NCBI GenBank assembly: GCA_002748065.1
Contig: PDRJ01000027.1
Span: forward strand, 1 to 64,000
DNA from: Bacteroidota bacterium
GTDB taxonomy: Bacteria; Bacteroidota; Bacteroidia; Bacteroidales; BM520
Length of the DNA: 64,000 nucleotides
Direction of reading: 5' to 3'
The notes under the pieces are model-generated. The model saw nothing but the letters and a program-made list of their open reading frames with translations. It was not told the origin of the DNA and did not search any database. This document shows positions 38,890 to 49,203 of the stretch, one piece after another. The position numbers and the translations under genes were made by a program. Each line of letters begins with the position of its first letter. Positions within the stretch are counted from its first letter, which is position 1.

Positions 38890-39969
38890 ATGGAGAATCA
38901 AAAGTCTGCGCAACGAAAAACGCACAAGCCTGTTATTGGAATCACTCATGGAGATATCAATGATGACTCCTATGCCGTGTTGATAGAGACCTTTTCCGAT
39001 AGTCGGATCTTCGATTTTTTTACGCCGGTGGTATATGGTTCTTCAAAAGCAGCCAGCTACTACCGAAAACTCTTAAAACGAGAGAATTTTAATTTTAACC
39101 TTATCAAGAAAGCTGGTTTTGTGCATGCACAGCGAGCAAATATCATCAACATCACAGACAAAGAGATTCGCATTGAAAGGGGACGCGTAACCAAAGAGGC
39201 CGCTAAAATGGGAATTCTTGCACTGGATCTTGCCATGAACGACCTAACCGGGGGGATGCTGGATGCCCTCGTAACCTTTTCCGTAGGAAGTCGTGTTTTT
39301 AGGTTGGCAGAGACGACCTTTCATGCACTGGACGAATACCTTGCTTCGGTAATGCACACTAATGACTTCTTTATCTTCCTGGTAAATGATATGCTAAAAG
39401 TGGGATTTGTAACAGGTCATGTCCCCTTTAGGGAAGTACTACCCGCCATCCGAAAGGAGTTGGTAATAAAGCGTATTGAGCAGATGAGTAGAAGTTTGCA
39501 ACGAGATTTTGGCATAATATCTCCCTCCATTGCAGTATTAGCCCTGAACCCCCATTGTGATGTGCTTAATGAGATCGGAGAGGAGGAGCAACAAGAAATT
39601 ATACCAGCTATCAATCATTGTAAAAACACAGGGATACAGGTGGAGGGTCCTTTCGATGCAAGCCGCTTTTTCAGTTCTGAAAGCTATCGGAAGTTCGATG
39701 CCATATTAGCCATGTATCATAACCAAGGGTTTTTGCCCATGCGCACTTACGCCTCTACGAATACAACCCTCTACTTCGCCGGGCTTCCCCTTGTGATCGT
39801 TCAACCAGTTTTTGATAAAAAAGGAAACATCTTAACCCACACTCCCTGGATGGTAGAACGTCTTCGTAATGCGTTCTTCTTAGCGCAAACAGTTGCTCAA
39901 AACAGAAAACAGTATGACGAAGAGCACCCCTCCTACCAAATCCCCATGTATCGTGATCGCAAAGATTAA
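38890..39969 (+). CDS. PdxA-like protein, strongly diverged
   Basis: PdxA-like VTGHVPFREVLPAI, LALNPHCD, LAMYHNQGFLPM, but several family motifs replaced. Confidence 0.75.
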   Translation: MENQKSAQRKTHKPVIGITHGDINDDSYAVLIETFSDSRIFDFFTPVVYGSSKAASYYRKLLKRENFNFNLIKKAGFVHAQRANIINITDKEIRIERGRVTKEAAKMGILALDLAMNDLTGGMLDALVTFSVGSRVFRLAETTFHALDEYLASVMHTNDFFIFLVNDMLKVGFVTGHVPFREVLPAIRKELVIKRIEQMSRSLQRDFGIISPSIAVLALNPHCDVLNEIGEEEQQEIIPAINHCKNTGIQVEGPFDASRFFSSESYRKFDAILAMYHNQGFLPMRTYASTNTTLYFAGLPLVIVQPVFDKKGNILTHTPWMVERLRNAFFLAQTVAQNRKQYDEEHPSYQIPMYRDRKD

Positions 39970-42476
39970 TGCCAAAACCGATGACGCATAACTACCCTAT
40001 TTCCACAGTAGCTCGTCTTGTGAAAGGAGCGCTTATTACAAACGGTAACGGTGACAATCAACGTTCAATTGCGGATATTTTAACGGATTCACGGAAATTG
40101 ATGACCCCGTCAATCACTCTTTTCTTTGCGCTACGAGGCCTCTCCAATGATGGTCACCACTATATTCAACCCCTTTATGAGAAAGGGGTTCGAAACTTTG
40201 TGATCTCTGACAAACGTTTCGCCACCAAAGCATTTGAAAAAGCCAACTTTATAGTTGTAGAGGATACCCTGAAAGCATTGCAAAAACTAGCAATGGCTCA
40301 CCGTCGTCGTTTTTCCTACCCGGTAATAGGAATTACCGGCTCCAATGGGAAAACCGTTGTAAAAGAGTGGCTCTATGAATTACTGTCAAAGGATTATCAT
40401 ATTGTCAGAAGCCCTAAAAGTTATAACTCACAAATCGGCGTCCCTCTATCTGTTTGGCAGATGGACAAAACACATCAAATAGCCATCTTTGAAGCGGGAA
40501 TTTCCGAGCCGGGAGCCATGGATACACTACAAGAGATCATTCAGCCCACCATGGGAATCTTTACCAACCTGGGGCATGCCCACGATGCTAATTTTCGGAA
40601 TGAAGCTCAAAAAACCCAGGAGAAATTTAAACTATTCCGAGATACCTCCACCCTGATCTACTCCAAGGATTACCCCTCCATCCCTCAAGTGCTAGCCCAA
40701 CCGGAATACAGAGGGAAAAAAGAAATCATTGCATGGGCTCAACACCAAACAGCCGACATAAAGGTACAAGAGATCAAAAAACAGGGCTCCTACCTTCGCA
40801 TTACGACAGCAATCAATGGCAATACCGAATACATTGAAATCCCTTTCTTTAGCGCTGCAGATGTAGAGAATGCTATGCACTGTTGGATGGTAATGCGCAC
40901 ACTGAATTACCCCATTACCGTGATAAGAGAGCGAATGCGGCATCTTCACCCTGTAGAGATGCGACTGGAATTGAACGAAGGGATTCACCACTGTACAATC
41001 GTCAATGATAGCTACAGCCTGGACATGGATTCCTTAAAAATAGCATTGGATTTTCTCAACCAGAATTTCCCCCGTAAACGTAAGGTCATCATTCTTTCTG
41101 ATATTGTGCAAAGCGGACGCCCCGACAGAGAACTGTACCAAGAAGTTGCTCAGTTAATACAAGACAAAGGCGTGGACAAAGTGATTGCTATCGGTGACGC
41201 TATAAGCCATTTCTCAACACTATTTGCCGACAATACGACCTTTTTCCCCAAGACAGAAACATTTATTCGGGATTTCTCTTTTTCCGATCTTAATGATGAC
41301 GTAGTGTTAGTGAAAGGAGCCAGGATATTTGGTTTTGAACGAATTAATCAGATTTTACAAAAAAAAGATCACGAAACAGTTCTCCAGGTAAACATGGAGG
41401 CCATTGTTCATAACCTAAACACTTACCGAGAAAGGCTAAACCCCGGAGTAAAAATCATGGCAATGGTAAAAGCATTCTCCTATGGAAGCGGCAGTGTGGA
41501 GATTGCCTCATTACTTCAAAATCAACGAGTCGACTATCTAGCCGTTGCATTCACCGACGAAGGCATTGAACTGAGGGAGAGTGGGATTACACTTCCCATC
41601 CTGGTATTAAACCCGGAACAGGAGAGCTTCCACGCACTGCTCGACTATCAGTTAGAACCGGAAATCTATAGCTTCTCCTCCCTGGAAAGGCTGTTGAAGG
41701 CCGTAGACGAAAAAGGAAACATCAAAGCAAATAACCCGGTAGCAATTCATTTGAAAATTGATACGGGAATGCATCGCTTGGGATTTCTCCCACAAGATAT
41801 TCCTCAACTGATCTGTCAATTAAAAGAGCACCCCCAGGTGGTAGTACGTTCCATCTTCAGCCATCTTGCCGCCAGTGGCAACGATGCGGAAGACGATTTC
41901 ACAAGGAGACAGATTGCCCGCTTCTCTTCGCTCTCCCGTACCATCACAGAAGCGTTGGGATATACGGTTATGCGTCATATCCTGAACTCCGACGGAAGCA
42001 TCCGGTTTCCGGAGGCACAATTTGAGATGGTACGCCTTGGCATCAGCTTGTACGGGATCTCCAGCCTCCGGGAATTTGACAAATCATTAGAGAATGTCTG
42101 TGCGCTGAAATCAACCCTGTCTCAAATAAAACGAGTCTCACCCGGCGAAAGCGTAGGGTATGAACGCTCCTTTGTGGCCCAGGAAGAATCGCTTATTGCC
42201 GTGGTACCCATTGGCTATGCCGACGGGTTGAGCAGAGCCTTTTCCGATGGCGTTGGCATTTTTTATGTGAATGGAAAAGCGTGCCATGTGATAGGAAAAA
42301 TTTGCATGGATATGTGCATGATCAATGTCACAGGGATCGATTGCCGCGAAGGCGATGAGGTGGTTATCTTTGACGAAAACCACCGCTTAACCACATTGGC
42401 CTCCCTCATTCAAACAATCCCCTATGAAATACTCTCCTCAATCTCACAAAGGGTAAAAAGAGTCTATTACCACTAA
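39969..42476 (+). CDS. Bifunctional MurF / alanine racemase
   Basis: GITGSNGKTVVKEWLYELL (Mur ligase) then MAMVKAFSYGSGSVEIASLLQ, KIDTGMHRLGF (alanine racemase); TAATG overlap with upstream gene. Confidence 0.93.
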   Translation: MPKPMTHNYPISTVARLVKGALITNGNGDNQRSIADILTDSRKLMTPSITLFFALRGLSNDGHHYIQPLYEKGVRNFVISDKRFATKAFEKANFIVVEDTLKALQKLAMAHRRRFSYPVIGITGSNGKTVVKEWLYELLSKDYHIVRSPKSYNSQIGVPLSVWQMDKTHQIAIFEAGISEPGAMDTLQEIIQPTMGIFTNLGHAHDANFRNEAQKTQEKFKLFRDTSTLIYSKDYPSIPQVLAQPEYRGKKEIIAWAQHQTADIKVQEIKKQGSYLRITTAINGNTEYIEIPFFSAADVENAMHCWMVMRTLNYPITVIRERMRHLHPVEMRLELNEGIHHCTIVNDSYSLDMDSLKIALDFLNQNFPRKRKVIILSDIVQSGRPDRELYQEVAQLIQDKGVDKVIAIGDAISHFSTLFADNTTFFPKTETFIRDFSFSDLNDDVVLVKGARIFGFERINQILQKKDHETVLQVNMEAIVHNLNTYRERLNPGVKIMAMVKAFSYGSGSVEIASLLQNQRVDYLAVAFTDEGIELRESGITLPILVLNPEQESFHALLDYQLEPEIYSFSSLERLLKAVDEKGNIKANNPVAIHLKIDTGMHRLGFLPQDIPQLICQLKEHPQVVVRSIFSHLAASGNDAEDDFTRRQIARFSSLSRTITEALGYTVMRHILNSDGSIRFPEAQFEMVRLGISLYGISSLREFDKSLENVCALKSTLSQIKRVSPGESVGYERSFVAQEESLIAVVPIGYADGLSRAFSDGVGIFYVNGKACHVIGKICMDMCMINVTGIDCREGDEVVIFDENHRLTTLASLIQTIPYEILSSISQRVKRVYYH

Positions 42477-42695
42477 GCATAAAGCTCAACACAGCTGCAC
42501 ACGCCCCCAAATAAACATTGTTTAACAGCCACTCGATTAAACCAAATACAGACAGCACAACGACCAGAGAGGATCTATCGGCAGCAACAAAAGATCATAG
42601 AAACCTCTGACCAACTCTTGATAGAAGCATTACAACAAGGAAGTTAATGACACACCTCTATCCCTTATATTCCTAGCACCCACAGAAGAACAGCC

Positions 42696-42983
42696 CTAAC
42701 TCTTTGGCAAATAATCTTTGATCGCCTCAACATACAGATCAAAGGCTTCTAAGCCGATAGGCGTTAATGCAACCTCGGTATGGGGATAATTATTCTTAAA
42801 CGATTTCTTAACCGTGAGGTATTTCGCCTTCTCTAATTTCTGTATCTGCACACTAATGTTCCCCGATGTCGCTTCTGTAACCTCCTTAATCCTGTTAAAA
42901 TCAGCCTTCCCCTCGGAGACGAGCAGCGACATAATGGCCAGACGCAAGCGAGAATGCAGTAAAGGATCCAACGGCTTAAACAT
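42696..42983 (-). CDS. Winged-helix transcriptional regulator (MarR/ArsR-like, about 95 aa)
   Basis: LDPLLHSRLRLAIMSLLVSEGKADFNRIKEVTEATSGNISVQIQKLEKAKYLTVKKSF. Confidence 0.85.
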   Translation of the reverse strand: MFKPLDPLLHSRLRLAIMSLLVSEGKADFNRIKEVTEATSGNISVQIQKLEKAKYLTVKKSFKNNYPHTEVALTPIGLEAFDLYVEAIKDYLPKS

Positions 42984-43560
42984 GCGTGCGCTTTTTGTGG
43001 TGAATAAACAGTTGCACGCCGGGGATCAGAAACAGCAACAGAGCTATGGCCGCAGAGATCAAAGAGTGGTACTTCCACGCCATAAAGACAGAACCATAGG
43101 CAATAACGGTAGCCAAAAGACTCAACCCCACCCACAGATAATTCTTAAGACTCAGAGCCGAAGCCATGGCAACCACGCAAAAAGGAAGATAGATCATCGC
43201 GGTGAATGCCGCACCAAATCTTCCCCCAAAAAAGAAACCTGTGGCCAGCGCCAAGCCCCCTGCCATGGCCCACAGCCACCCCAGGAGATCCGTACCTTTT
43301 TTCGCTCTCCCCCTCTTATACCCCGAAACGAACTTGCTGATAAAAGTAACCACAAACCCCGGCACCATGGTAAAAATCCACACCCATCCCGAATGCTCCC
43401 CCCTACCCATATGTATCATCACATACTGTCCAAGGCCTGCAATCACAACCAACGCCCCCCAAAGAAGAAGAAAAATACCATTCTCTTCATACGCTTGCCT
43501 CCGCTGCTCAATAACCGTACGAATAATCCGTAAACTGTCTTGTGTGTCTAAACGTTCCAT
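42976..43560 (-). CDS. Hypothetical multi-TM membrane protein, coupled to upstream-reading regulator
   Basis: About 5 hydrophobic segments; overlaps regulator start. Confidence 0.7.
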   Translation of the reverse strand: MERLDTQDSLRIIRTVIEQRRQAYEENGIFLLLWGALVVIAGLGQYVMIHMGRGEHSGWVWIFTMVPGFVVTFISKFVSGYKRGRAKKGTDLLGWLWAMAGGLALATGFFFGGRFGAAFTAMIYLPFCVVAMASALSLKNYLWVGLSLLATVIAYGSVFMAWKYHSLISAAIALLLFLIPGVQLFIHHKKRTHV

Positions 43561-43733
43561 AATTGTCTTTTTTTGATTTGTTAATACCCTGCAAATATAA
43601 AGTAGTTTATGTTACAAACCAAATTAAAACCACAAATACATAAAAATCACTATTTATAGGGATTGTTATTACTAGAAAAATAGCATTATTTTGTGGTCCT
43701 ATACAGGAAAAGTTATTTTTTTGAACAGGAAAG

Positions 43734-43744
43734 GAACATTGTTC
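43734..43744. promoter_or_regulatory. Palindrome GAACATTGTTC (candidate TetR operator, site 1)
   Basis: Perfect 5-1-5 palindrome 101 bp upstream of first methyltransferase; same core at 53560 and 54309. Confidence 0.55.
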
Positions 43745-43844
43745 TTTATTGAAAAGGGGAAATAAGACCTCATCACATGAAGTCACACGTTAAACAGATT
43801 TTTGAAGGGACGAGCAATTAAAACCTTAATACCAGCCAAAGGCG

Positions 43845-44489
43845 ATGACAAGCGATAAACAATTTTGGGGAAGCAAGGCAAAGGCGTATGATAGAATCAT
43901 AACGCTACTCTCCCACAAGGGGTATCGATTGATCTATGAGTTTATAAAAGCACCCTTAACAAAGGAGATGCAAGTCTTGGAGGTAGGAACAGGTACAGGG
44001 CTTATTGCCAAAAAGATCGCCGACCGGGTTCAACACGTTGAAGCCACGGATTTCTCGGAAGAGATGATTGCAACAGCCCAAAAAACAGCGTATCCCTCAA
44101 ATATTCATTTCTCCTGTGCTAATATCTTTAAATTACCCTTTGATAACCAAACCTTTGATGTCGTAGTTGCCTCCAATATGCTGCACATTATTCCCGAACC
44201 GGAAAAGGCAATGACAGAGATAAAACGAGTTTTAAAACCAAACGGATTATTGATTGCACCCACTTTTTTGTGGAAAGAATTACGTTTTTTCGGCAAAATA
44301 CAGCGGTTTTTTATGCTACTAAAAAGATTCCCGTTAAAAACAGAATGGAACGAAGAAACATTCAAAAGTTTTATTACGGATAATGGTTTTACGATTACTA
44401 AATTCGAAATTATAAATTTAAGTTTTGCAATAGGTTGTGTTACAGCAACATTAAAAGATAAAAGTTATAAATTAAAAGGTAAAAAGTAA
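43845..44489 (+). CDS. Class I SAM-dependent methyltransferase
   Basis: VLEVGTGTGLIAKKIADRV motif I; MLHIIPEPEKAMTEIKRVLKPNG. Confidence 0.9.
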   Translation: MTSDKQFWGSKAKAYDRIITLLSHKGYRLIYEFIKAPLTKEMQVLEVGTGTGLIAKKIADRVQHVEATDFSEEMIATAQKTAYPSNIHFSCANIFKLPFDNQTFDVVVASNMLHIIPEPEKAMTEIKRVLKPNGLLIAPTFLWKELRFFGKIQRFFMLLKRFPLKTEWNEETFKSFITDNGFTITKFEIINLSFAIGCVTATLKDKSYKLKGKK

Positions 44490-44592
44490 AAGATAAAACA
44501 TAGTCGATTTTACCTGTTACCTCTTAAATTTTAACCTATAGAGGTCTATAACCGGTCAAGAGCTAACAGTTAATGGCAAAAAGCTAAAAAAA

Positions 44593-45222
44593 ATGGAAGA
44601 AAAAGAAATATTCTGGTCGAAAACCGCCAAAGATTTTGAAGAGAAAAACAATCAAATTATCGGTAAGGAAAGTATGCAAATAATCTTAGATGCACTTGCC
44701 AGAGAAACCGATTTAGGCAAAACATTAGAACTTGCTTGTGGCAATGGCACATACTCTAAAATATTAGTTACAAATGCCGAGAATTTAACCTGTACCGATT
44801 GGTCAGAAGAGATGGTAGCAGAAACCAGACAACGATTAAAAGATTTTCCAAAGATACAAATAGAACAAGCGAACTGTTTTCAGTTGCCGTATGCCGATAA
44901 TAGTTTCGATACTATTTTTATGGGAAATCTCTTGCATATCATACCAAATCCTGAAAAAGCACTTGCCGAGGCCAAACGGGTATTAAAGCCTAATGGACAG
45001 GTAATTGTTCTGGATTTCACAAGCAAAGGGATGAAACTTTTTGATAAAATACGAATGGTTTCTTTGTTTCTGAAATTCTATGGCAAACCACCCCAAGGCG
45101 GTCAAAATATCGATGATAAGAAACTGAAAGCAATGTTTGAAAACACAGGGTTAAAAGTGGAATATTCAGAAATAATCGGTGCGCGATCAAAAGCAGTCTT
45201 TGGAAAAGCCTTTAAAAGGTAA
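44593..45222 (+). CDS. Class I SAM-dependent methyltransferase, paralog of preceding gene
   Basis: TLELACGNGTYSKILV; LLHIIPNPEKALAEAKRVLKPNG. Confidence 0.9.
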   Translation: MEEKEIFWSKTAKDFEEKNNQIIGKESMQIILDALARETDLGKTLELACGNGTYSKILVTNAENLTCTDWSEEMVAETRQRLKDFPKIQIEQANCFQLPYADNSFDTIFMGNLLHIIPNPEKALAEAKRVLKPNGQVIVLDFTSKGMKLFDKIRMVSLFLKFYGKPPQGGQNIDDKKLKAMFENTGLKVEYSEIIGARSKAVFGKAFKR

Positions 45223-45303
45223 ACGTCAAAAAGGGAAAGACCAAACATGGCAAATTTACCTTTTAACTCTTAACTTTTACCTTTAGTACCCCCAAATAGC
45301 GAA

Positions 45304-46125
45304 ATGAAAAACGTGGAAACAATAAGATCGAATTTAAGCAATGTGCCCGAAACAATGTTGATCCCATTAAGGGCAAGAAGCAATGAAACAAAATTGCAAA
45401 ACGGTATCATCAGCGACCCTAAATCTACTGAGATTATCGATAAAATAGCGTCGAATGTTTCAGAAAAGGGCGAAGTATCGTTATGGTCACAAAAAGGAGT
45501 TGCCGTACGCACGGAGATTTTAGATGAATTAACGCATGTTTTTCTGCAAGAACACCCTGACTGTGTTGTAGTAAACCTGGGTTGCGGATTAGACACCCGA
45601 TATTATCGTCTGAATAACAATACCGTACAATGGTTTGACCTGGACGTTCCCGAAGCCATTGAGCTCCGGAAAAACTTTTTCCAGGAAACGGACAATTTTC
45701 ATTTTATCAGCAAATCAGTATTGGATTTCTCGTGGAACGAGCAAATCCCCCCCCACAAGCCGACCCTATTTATCGCGGAAGGTTTATTAATGTACTTTAC
45801 CGAAGACGAGGTAAAGTCCATCTTAAAGAATATTGCAGATAATTTTCCCAATGCCGAGATGATTTTTGAGGCCATGTCGCCCTTTGTTGCTAAAAATTCA
45901 AACAAACATGCTGACGTAAAGAAGTACGATGCTGTTTTTAAATGGGGCATCAAAAGTGGAAAAGAGATAGATAATTGGAACATAGGCGCAACATTCATCA
46001 ATGAGCATTTTTACAATCGCCATTTGGATAAAATGCCTTTTATGTTACGGATGATGTACCGTTTACTACCCTTCTTTATAAAATCGATGAAAATAGTGCA
46101 TCTAAGATTTGAAGTTAAAAAGTAA
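45304..46125 (+). CDS. TcmP/LCM-like SAM-dependent methyltransferase
   Basis: CVVVNLGCGLDTRYYRLNNNTVQWFDLDVPEAIELRKNFF; LFIAEGLLMYFTEDEV. Confidence 0.9.
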   Translation: MKNVETIRSNLSNVPETMLIPLRARSNETKLQNGIISDPKSTEIIDKIASNVSEKGEVSLWSQKGVAVRTEILDELTHVFLQEHPDCVVVNLGCGLDTRYYRLNNNTVQWFDLDVPEAIELRKNFFQETDNFHFISKSVLDFSWNEQIPPHKPTLFIAEGLLMYFTEDEVKSILKNIADNFPNAEMIFEAMSPFVAKNSNKHADVKKYDAVFKWGIKSGKEIDNWNIGATFINEHFYNRHLDKMPFMLRMMYRLLPFFIKSMKIVHLRFEVKK

Positions 46126-46273
46126 CCGTTACAAACATCACCAATAGCCAAGGGCTAAAGCCTTATCAAAAAGGAGTATCCAAACGGTCAAAGAAAGAAA
46201 ATTTACTAAAAAATCCAGACACGTTCAATAGTTAAGAGATAACATTTAATTAAAACCCTAAAAAACAACAGAT

Positions 46274-47104
46274 ATGGAGAATATGGAAGAGATATATGTA
46301 GAAGCATTAAAAGTTTCTAATAAAATTAGCGAAAGAGCGATTAGAGAAGCCATTAAAGATTTAGGTCTTTTTGCGGGTGCAAAAGTTTTAGATGTTCCTT
46401 GCGGCATTGGAAATCATATTTCCTGGATGCTGGATGAAAACGATAAAATATCTATTACCGGTATCGACATTGGCAAAAAGCAACTAGCCTATGCGAAAAA
46501 TTTACTTGCGGAAAAACACCCCGATGCCAACTATAAATTTCAAGAAAACGACATAAATAAACTCGAATTAGAGGATAACTACTTTGATTTTATTTGGTGT
46601 TGTGATGGTTTATGGCCGGGTCCACCGGAAATGGGTTGCCTTGCAGAAGAGCCTTATGATATTTTGAAAGATTTTATAAGAATTGCAAAACCAGGGGCAA
46701 AAATAGTCGTTGTATTTTGGTCCTCACAAAAAATACTTTCCGGTTATCCCTATTTAGAGAGTGCCTTAAATAATACCAGGACAGCTAATAGACCCTTTAG
46801 GGAGAAGGGGAACCCTGACTTGCATATTTTAAGAACGCCCGCCTGGTTTAAAAAAGTAGGCTTAGATAAAATTACGGTCAAAAGTTATGCGGCCGACATT
46901 TATAATGTAAATCCGGATATGTTTTCCGTGATGCCTCTACTTTTCAAGATGTTCTGGAGTCAAGCAAAATCAGAAGTCAGTGAGGAGATTTGGCAACAAT
47001 ATACCGATATTATAAACCCAAAGTCTGAAAATTACCTTTTAAAAGATGATTGTTATACAGGATTAATGACCTACACAACTTACATTGCAACCGTAGAGAA
47101 ATAA
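46274..47104 (+). CDS. Class I SAM-dependent methyltransferase
   Basis: VLDVPCGIGNHISWML; GIDIGKKQLAYAK. Confidence 0.88.
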   Translation: MENMEEIYVEALKVSNKISERAIREAIKDLGLFAGAKVLDVPCGIGNHISWMLDENDKISITGIDIGKKQLAYAKNLLAEKHPDANYKFQENDINKLELEDNYFDFIWCCDGLWPGPPEMGCLAEEPYDILKDFIRIAKPGAKIVVVFWSSQKILSGYPYLESALNNTRTANRPFREKGNPDLHILRTPAWFKKVGLDKITVKSYAADIYNVNPDMFSVMPLLFKMFWSQAKSEVSEEIWQQYTDIINPKSENYLLKDDCYTGLMTYTTYIATVEK

Positions 47105-47132
47105 CAGATAACCAGCCAAAGGCTAAAAAATC

Positions 47133-47684
47133 ATGGAATTAAATATTGACCTGAGAATAGGTTTATGGAACGTGTGGTTACCCTTCCTTTTTTATATGGT
47201 ATTTACGATGATATCGGCCTTTTTATTAAGTAAAGAAGGATTCAAACGAGGCGGCGACAGGTCGTGGCTCACGAAGAAGGAGACATTGGTAACCACCGTT
47301 ACGACTCTTTCATTTTATGGGACATTAATTTGGGGAATATGGATACCCTTACAAACAGGCAGTAACCTATTTTACATTGGTTTAGGCATCTACGTTATCG
47401 GCATTATCTTATCGATATGGGTAGGGATCAGTTTTCTTAAGGCACCTCCGGGAAAATTAATCACCAAAGGAGCGTATCGCTTTTCAAGAAACCCCATATA
47501 CATGGTTAATATTTGGATAGCTATTTCGATGGTCCTAATGTCGTCATCATGGATACTCGTTTTAATGTTGGTGGTTTACCTTTCCTTTAATCATTTGGCA
47601 ATTTTAGCAGAAGAACGCTTTTGCTTAGAAACATATGGAGAAGATTTTGAAGCATATAAAAAGAAAGTGAGGCGGTATTTGTAG
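47133..47684 (+). CDS. Isoprenylcysteine carboxyl methyltransferase-family membrane protein
   Basis: TKGAYRFSRNPIYMVNIWIAISMVLMSSSW ... EERFCLETYGEDFEAYKKKVRRYL. Confidence 0.88.
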   Translation: MELNIDLRIGLWNVWLPFLFYMVFTMISAFLLSKEGFKRGGDRSWLTKKETLVTTVTTLSFYGTLIWGIWIPLQTGSNLFYIGLGIYVIGIILSIWVGISFLKAPPGKLITKGAYRFSRNPIYMVNIWIAISMVLMSSSWILVLMLVVYLSFNHLAILAEERFCLETYGEDFEAYKKKVRRYL

Positions 47685-47827
47685 GAAGATGGAGCTCCGA
47701 AGATGGAAGAAAGAAATTGGAATAGGAAAACCCAAAGTAGCGATAAACCTACCTGTTTCTCCTTGCAATGCACCTTTAAATGCTATTTCTTTTTTAACCT
47801 TCACCATCTAAAAATTAAAAACAACAA

Positions 47828-48355
47828 ATGATAAAAATTAAAAGCAATAGTAGAGATGAAAGGTTATTCTCCATGACCTGGGAATTATATAGAAAATCGT
47901 TCCCCGTAGAGGAGCAACGTCCTTTAAATAAACATTTGCAAGCAATGTGCAACAGCAAATTCCATCCCTATATTTACACAACAGAAGAAGCCGATTTATT
48001 GGCTATCTGTTTTTATTGGGATTTTCACGATTTTAAGTATTTAGAACATTTTTCCGTTAACCCCAATTACAGGAATAGGGGTATTGGCTCGGAAATCATC
48101 CGTTCGTTCAATGAGGATAAATACCCTGTAATATTGGAGATAGAACCTCCTATTGATGAAATCTCAAAACAACGACTGAAATTTTACGAACGCAATAATT
48201 TTAAAGAGACAGGGTATATTTTTAAACAGTTAAAGTATCAGAAAAACAACAAGGATGTCTTGCTGGAGCTATTATGCAACAAAGAGATGAATGGTGATTT
48301 TTTTCAGAAATTCCAGCACACTATTTATCATGAGCTAGCAATCTATTGTGACTGA
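47828..48355 (+). CDS. GNAT family N-acetyltransferase
   Basis: HFSVNPNYRNRGIGSEIIRSFNED acetyl-CoA motif. Confidence 0.85.
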   Translation: MIKIKSNSRDERLFSMTWELYRKSFPVEEQRPLNKHLQAMCNSKFHPYIYTTEEADLLAICFYWDFHDFKYLEHFSVNPNYRNRGIGSEIIRSFNEDKYPVILEIEPPIDEISKQRLKFYERNNFKETGYIFKQLKYQKNNKDVLLELLCNKEMNGDFFQKFQHTIYHELAIYCD

Positions 48356-48372
48356 ACATAAATATCAAAAAT

Positions 48373-49203
48373 ATGGGAACAAAAATAAAAGTAAAAAAAG
48401 GAACCGTTGAGGAGACCCTATTACTCCCATTATGGGGCAGAGCTTACGAAACGCAAAAGAAGAACCCTCGTATCATTGACAACAAAGCTGTAGAAATTAT
48501 GAGCAAACTTGATTATGATTTCTCAGATATTGCAAAAACACAAACGATATCGCAACACGGCTGGGTAGCACGCTGTATGCATATGGATAAACTGGTGGAG
48601 GAGTTTATCACAAAATATCCCGAAGCCACTATTGTAAATATCGGTTGCGGGATGGATACCACTTTCAGTCGTGTTGACAATGGTCAAATACGGTTTTACG
48701 AACTTGATTTACCCGATGTCATAGCATTGAGAAAGAATTTTTATGCGGATAGCGAGAGGCATCAAAGTATCGCCTCTTCCTTTTTAGAGACCGAATATTT
48801 CAAACAAATAGCAGTAAAGAAAGGACTATTATTTCTGGCGGGCGGCGTATTTATGTATTTCACGGAAGAGCAAATGAAAACATTCTTTAAGCAAGTAGCT
48901 GATTCCTTCCCCAAATGCGATTTCTATTTTGACGCTTTAACACCCAAAGGTTTTAATATAGCCAAAAAACAAGTGCTAAAAAAAGGAGGAATGAGTATGG
49001 CATTAGATGGAGGATGGAGTTTAGCAGATGCCAAAGACCTAGAAGAGTGGGACAAACGCTTTCATTTGATAAAATACAAGCCTATGTACAAAGGAACAAA
49101 AAAGCACATCCCCTTAATGCACAAAATAATTTTAACCATAACAGATACCATAAATATGGGCGGAATGATTCATTTAAGGATTAATGAAGAAGATAAAAGG
49201 TAA
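48373..49203 (+). CDS. TcmP/LCM-like SAM-dependent methyltransferase, paralog of 45304..46125
   Basis: TIVNIGCGMDTTFSRVDNGQIRFYELDLPDVIALRKNFY; LFLAGGVFMYFTEEQM. Confidence 0.9.
   Translation: MGTKIKVKKGTVEETLLLPLWGRAYETQKKNPRIIDNKAVEIMSKLDYDFSDIAKTQTISQHGWVARCMHMDKLVEEFITKYPEATIVNIGCGMDTTFSRVDNGQIRFYELDLPDVIALRKNFYADSERHQSIASSFLETEYFKQIAVKKGLLFLAGGVFMYFTEEQMKTFFKQVADSFPKCDFYFDALTPKGFNIAKKQVLKKGGMSMALDGGWSLADAKDLEEWDKRFHLIKYKPMYKGTKKHIPLMHKIILTITDTINMGGMIHLRINEEDKR

Noticed and set aside
42558-42647. Possible coding remnant TAQRPERIYRQQQKIIETSDQLLIEALQQGS* downstream of murF-alr
   Set aside because: Too short, no start codon context and no recognisable family; kept only as a note.
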